Below the pieces are notes generated by a model. The model saw only the letters and a program-made list of their open reading frames with translations, made no database searches and had not been told where the DNA came from. From positions 1 to 6,133 of the forward strand of contig CALEVL010000004.1 of assembly GCA_937924675.1 (NCBI GenBank): a DNA stretch of 6,133 nt, read 5' to 3'. Source of the stretch: an uncultured Ignavibacteria bacterium (GTDB lineage: Bacteria; Bacteroidota; Ignavibacteria; Tepidaquicellales; Tepidaquicellaceae). A program made the translations under genes and the position numbers. This document shows, in pieces, positions 5,500 to 6,133 of the stretch (the stretch's first letter is position 1; each line of letters starts with the position of its first letter).

Positions 5500-5901
5500 C
5501 TACCTGTCTTGAACAACTACTTCAACTTTGATCCTGTCCGGATCCTCGAAGAAGACAGCATAGTAATCTTCACCTCCTGCAAATGGATGACGGTCAGCAT
5601 AAAGAATATTTATGTTGCGCTTTTTCAATTCTGTTGTCAGGTTGTCAACAAACTCTCTGGAATCGCAATGAAAGGCAAGATGGTTCAGTCCTGTATTCTT
5701 TCTGTTATAAGCATTGTTCAGATATTTCTGTTCCGTCTGAACGAGCACAATGTAAGTGTTCTCAAACATGAAACTGATTCCGCATTCCCACTTTTGAAAT
5801 AAAGTGTAATCAAATTTCACGGTCAGCAGCCATTCCCAAAAAGCAATTGATCTTTCAAGGTTTGAAACATATATCTCAATATGATGAATTTTTCCGTTCA
5901 C
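5500..5901 (-). CDS. VOC family protein (glyoxalase/dioxygenase fold), GTG start
   Basis: The 133-residue protein has two VOC modules. The first opens with KIHHIEIYVSNLERSIAFWE (4-23), the second with GLNHLAFHCD (71-80) and closes with FFEDPDRIKVEVV (117-129). Plausible metal ligands of the glyoxalase type are present: H7, a residue near Q55/E57, H74 and E127. It therefore looks more like a metal-dependent VOC enzyme than its neighbour at 4051-4422. Possible roles are lyase, isomerase, ring-cleavage or thiol-transfer chemistry on a small molecule; sequence alone does not decide. The start is a GTG at 5899-5901: an in-frame TAA lies one codon further upstream, and no ATG precedes the conserved HHIEIYV strand. 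It is the first gene of the accessory series and has a candidate promoter about 80 bases upstream. Confidence 0.92.
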   Translation of the reverse strand: MNGKIHHIEIYVSNLERSIAFWEWLLTVKFDYTLFQKWECGISFMFENTYIVLVQTEQKYLNNAYNRKNTGLNHLAFHCDSREFVDNLTTELKKRNINILYADRHPFAGGEDYYAVFFEDPDRIKVEVVVQDR

Positions 5902-6133
5902 TTTTTAAATACAGTTTGGTAAGAGTATGAATTTATGTAACACATCAATATGAATACATGACATCTTCACAATTCAGAAAAGCAAAATTAGCATTTTGAA
6001 GTAATTGATGAAAGTCGATGGATGAGGCTTAGATATATTACGCAACACATCTGTCCAAAACGTTTTAAATATTTGGAGTAAGGGGTTTAACAAAATTCGA
6101 TGCCAAAAGTTATTCCGTTTTCTTATTGCCCGC
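5902..6133. other. Right-end non-coding stretch
   Basis: These 232 AT-rich bases hold no supported gene on either strand. They contain the candidate promoter described separately. Any gene upstream of the second VOC gene must lie almost entirely beyond the window. Confidence 0.5.
5983..6013 (-). promoter_or_regulatory. Candidate Bacteroidota-type promoter upstream of second VOC gene
   Basis: On the minus strand TAATTTTG (5983-5990) matches the Bacteroidota -7 consensus TAnnTTTG exactly. A TTTC (6010-6013; consensus TTTG) lies 19 bases before it. The predicted start of transcription would leave a leader of about 75 bases before the GTG. The match is to a short, AT-rich consensus, and chance is possible. 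Confidence 0.35.

Noticed and set aside
5974..6132. Minus-strand frame open for 52 codons from the right edge to a TGA at 5974-5976
   Set aside because: It could be the end of an upstream gene, but the translated peptide has no recognisable family features, and a run of this length is not rare in AT-rich DNA. Sequence beyond 6133 would decide.

Overview
The window looks like a piece of a moderately AT-rich genome of the Bacteroidota/Ignavibacteriota (FCB) type. This placement is an inference: most starts lack a Shine-Dalgarno sequence, one candidate promoter fits the Bacteroidota TAnnTTTG pattern, and the protein families fit. No rRNA or other decisive marker is present. All six supported genes lie on the minus strand, so transcription runs from high to low coordinates. 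No convincing plus-strand gene was found.

Positions 1-3105 hold a two-gene signalling operon. A soluble histidine kinase (3105 to 1675) has a cyclic-nucleotide-binding-like sensor domain. It is followed after 13 bases by a fused response regulator / thioredoxin-like / thioredoxin-reductase-like flavoprotein (1661 to beyond the left edge). The regulator's output is an FAD/NAD(P)H oxidoreductase, not a DNA-binding domain. Both places where this protein should carry redox cysteines (the CPxC of the glutaredoxin-like domain and the CxxC of thioredoxin reductase) are substituted. It is therefore probably not a classical thioredoxin reductase, and its electron acceptor is unknown.

Positions 3218-5901 hold four small 'accessory' enzymes in one orientation: a class I SAM-dependent methyltransferase, a VOC (glyoxalase/bleomycin-resistance fold) protein, a GNAT acetyltransferase and a second VOC protein. 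Gaps between them are about 70 bases, except for the VOC-GNAT gap of about 460 bases. They may be partly co-transcribed. Their substrates cannot be read from sequence.

The 459-base gap at 4423-4881 is the most structured non-coding part. It holds a MITE/BIME-like element: two diverged, mutually inverted arms of about 90 bases, each carrying hairpins with a shared CTCC/CTCT-type loop, around a central spacer of about 170 bases. The whole is flanked by a 28-base direct repeat (26/28 identical), and the right copy runs into the stop codon of the acetyltransferase gene. The right end (5902-6133) contains only a candidate promoter and no supported gene.
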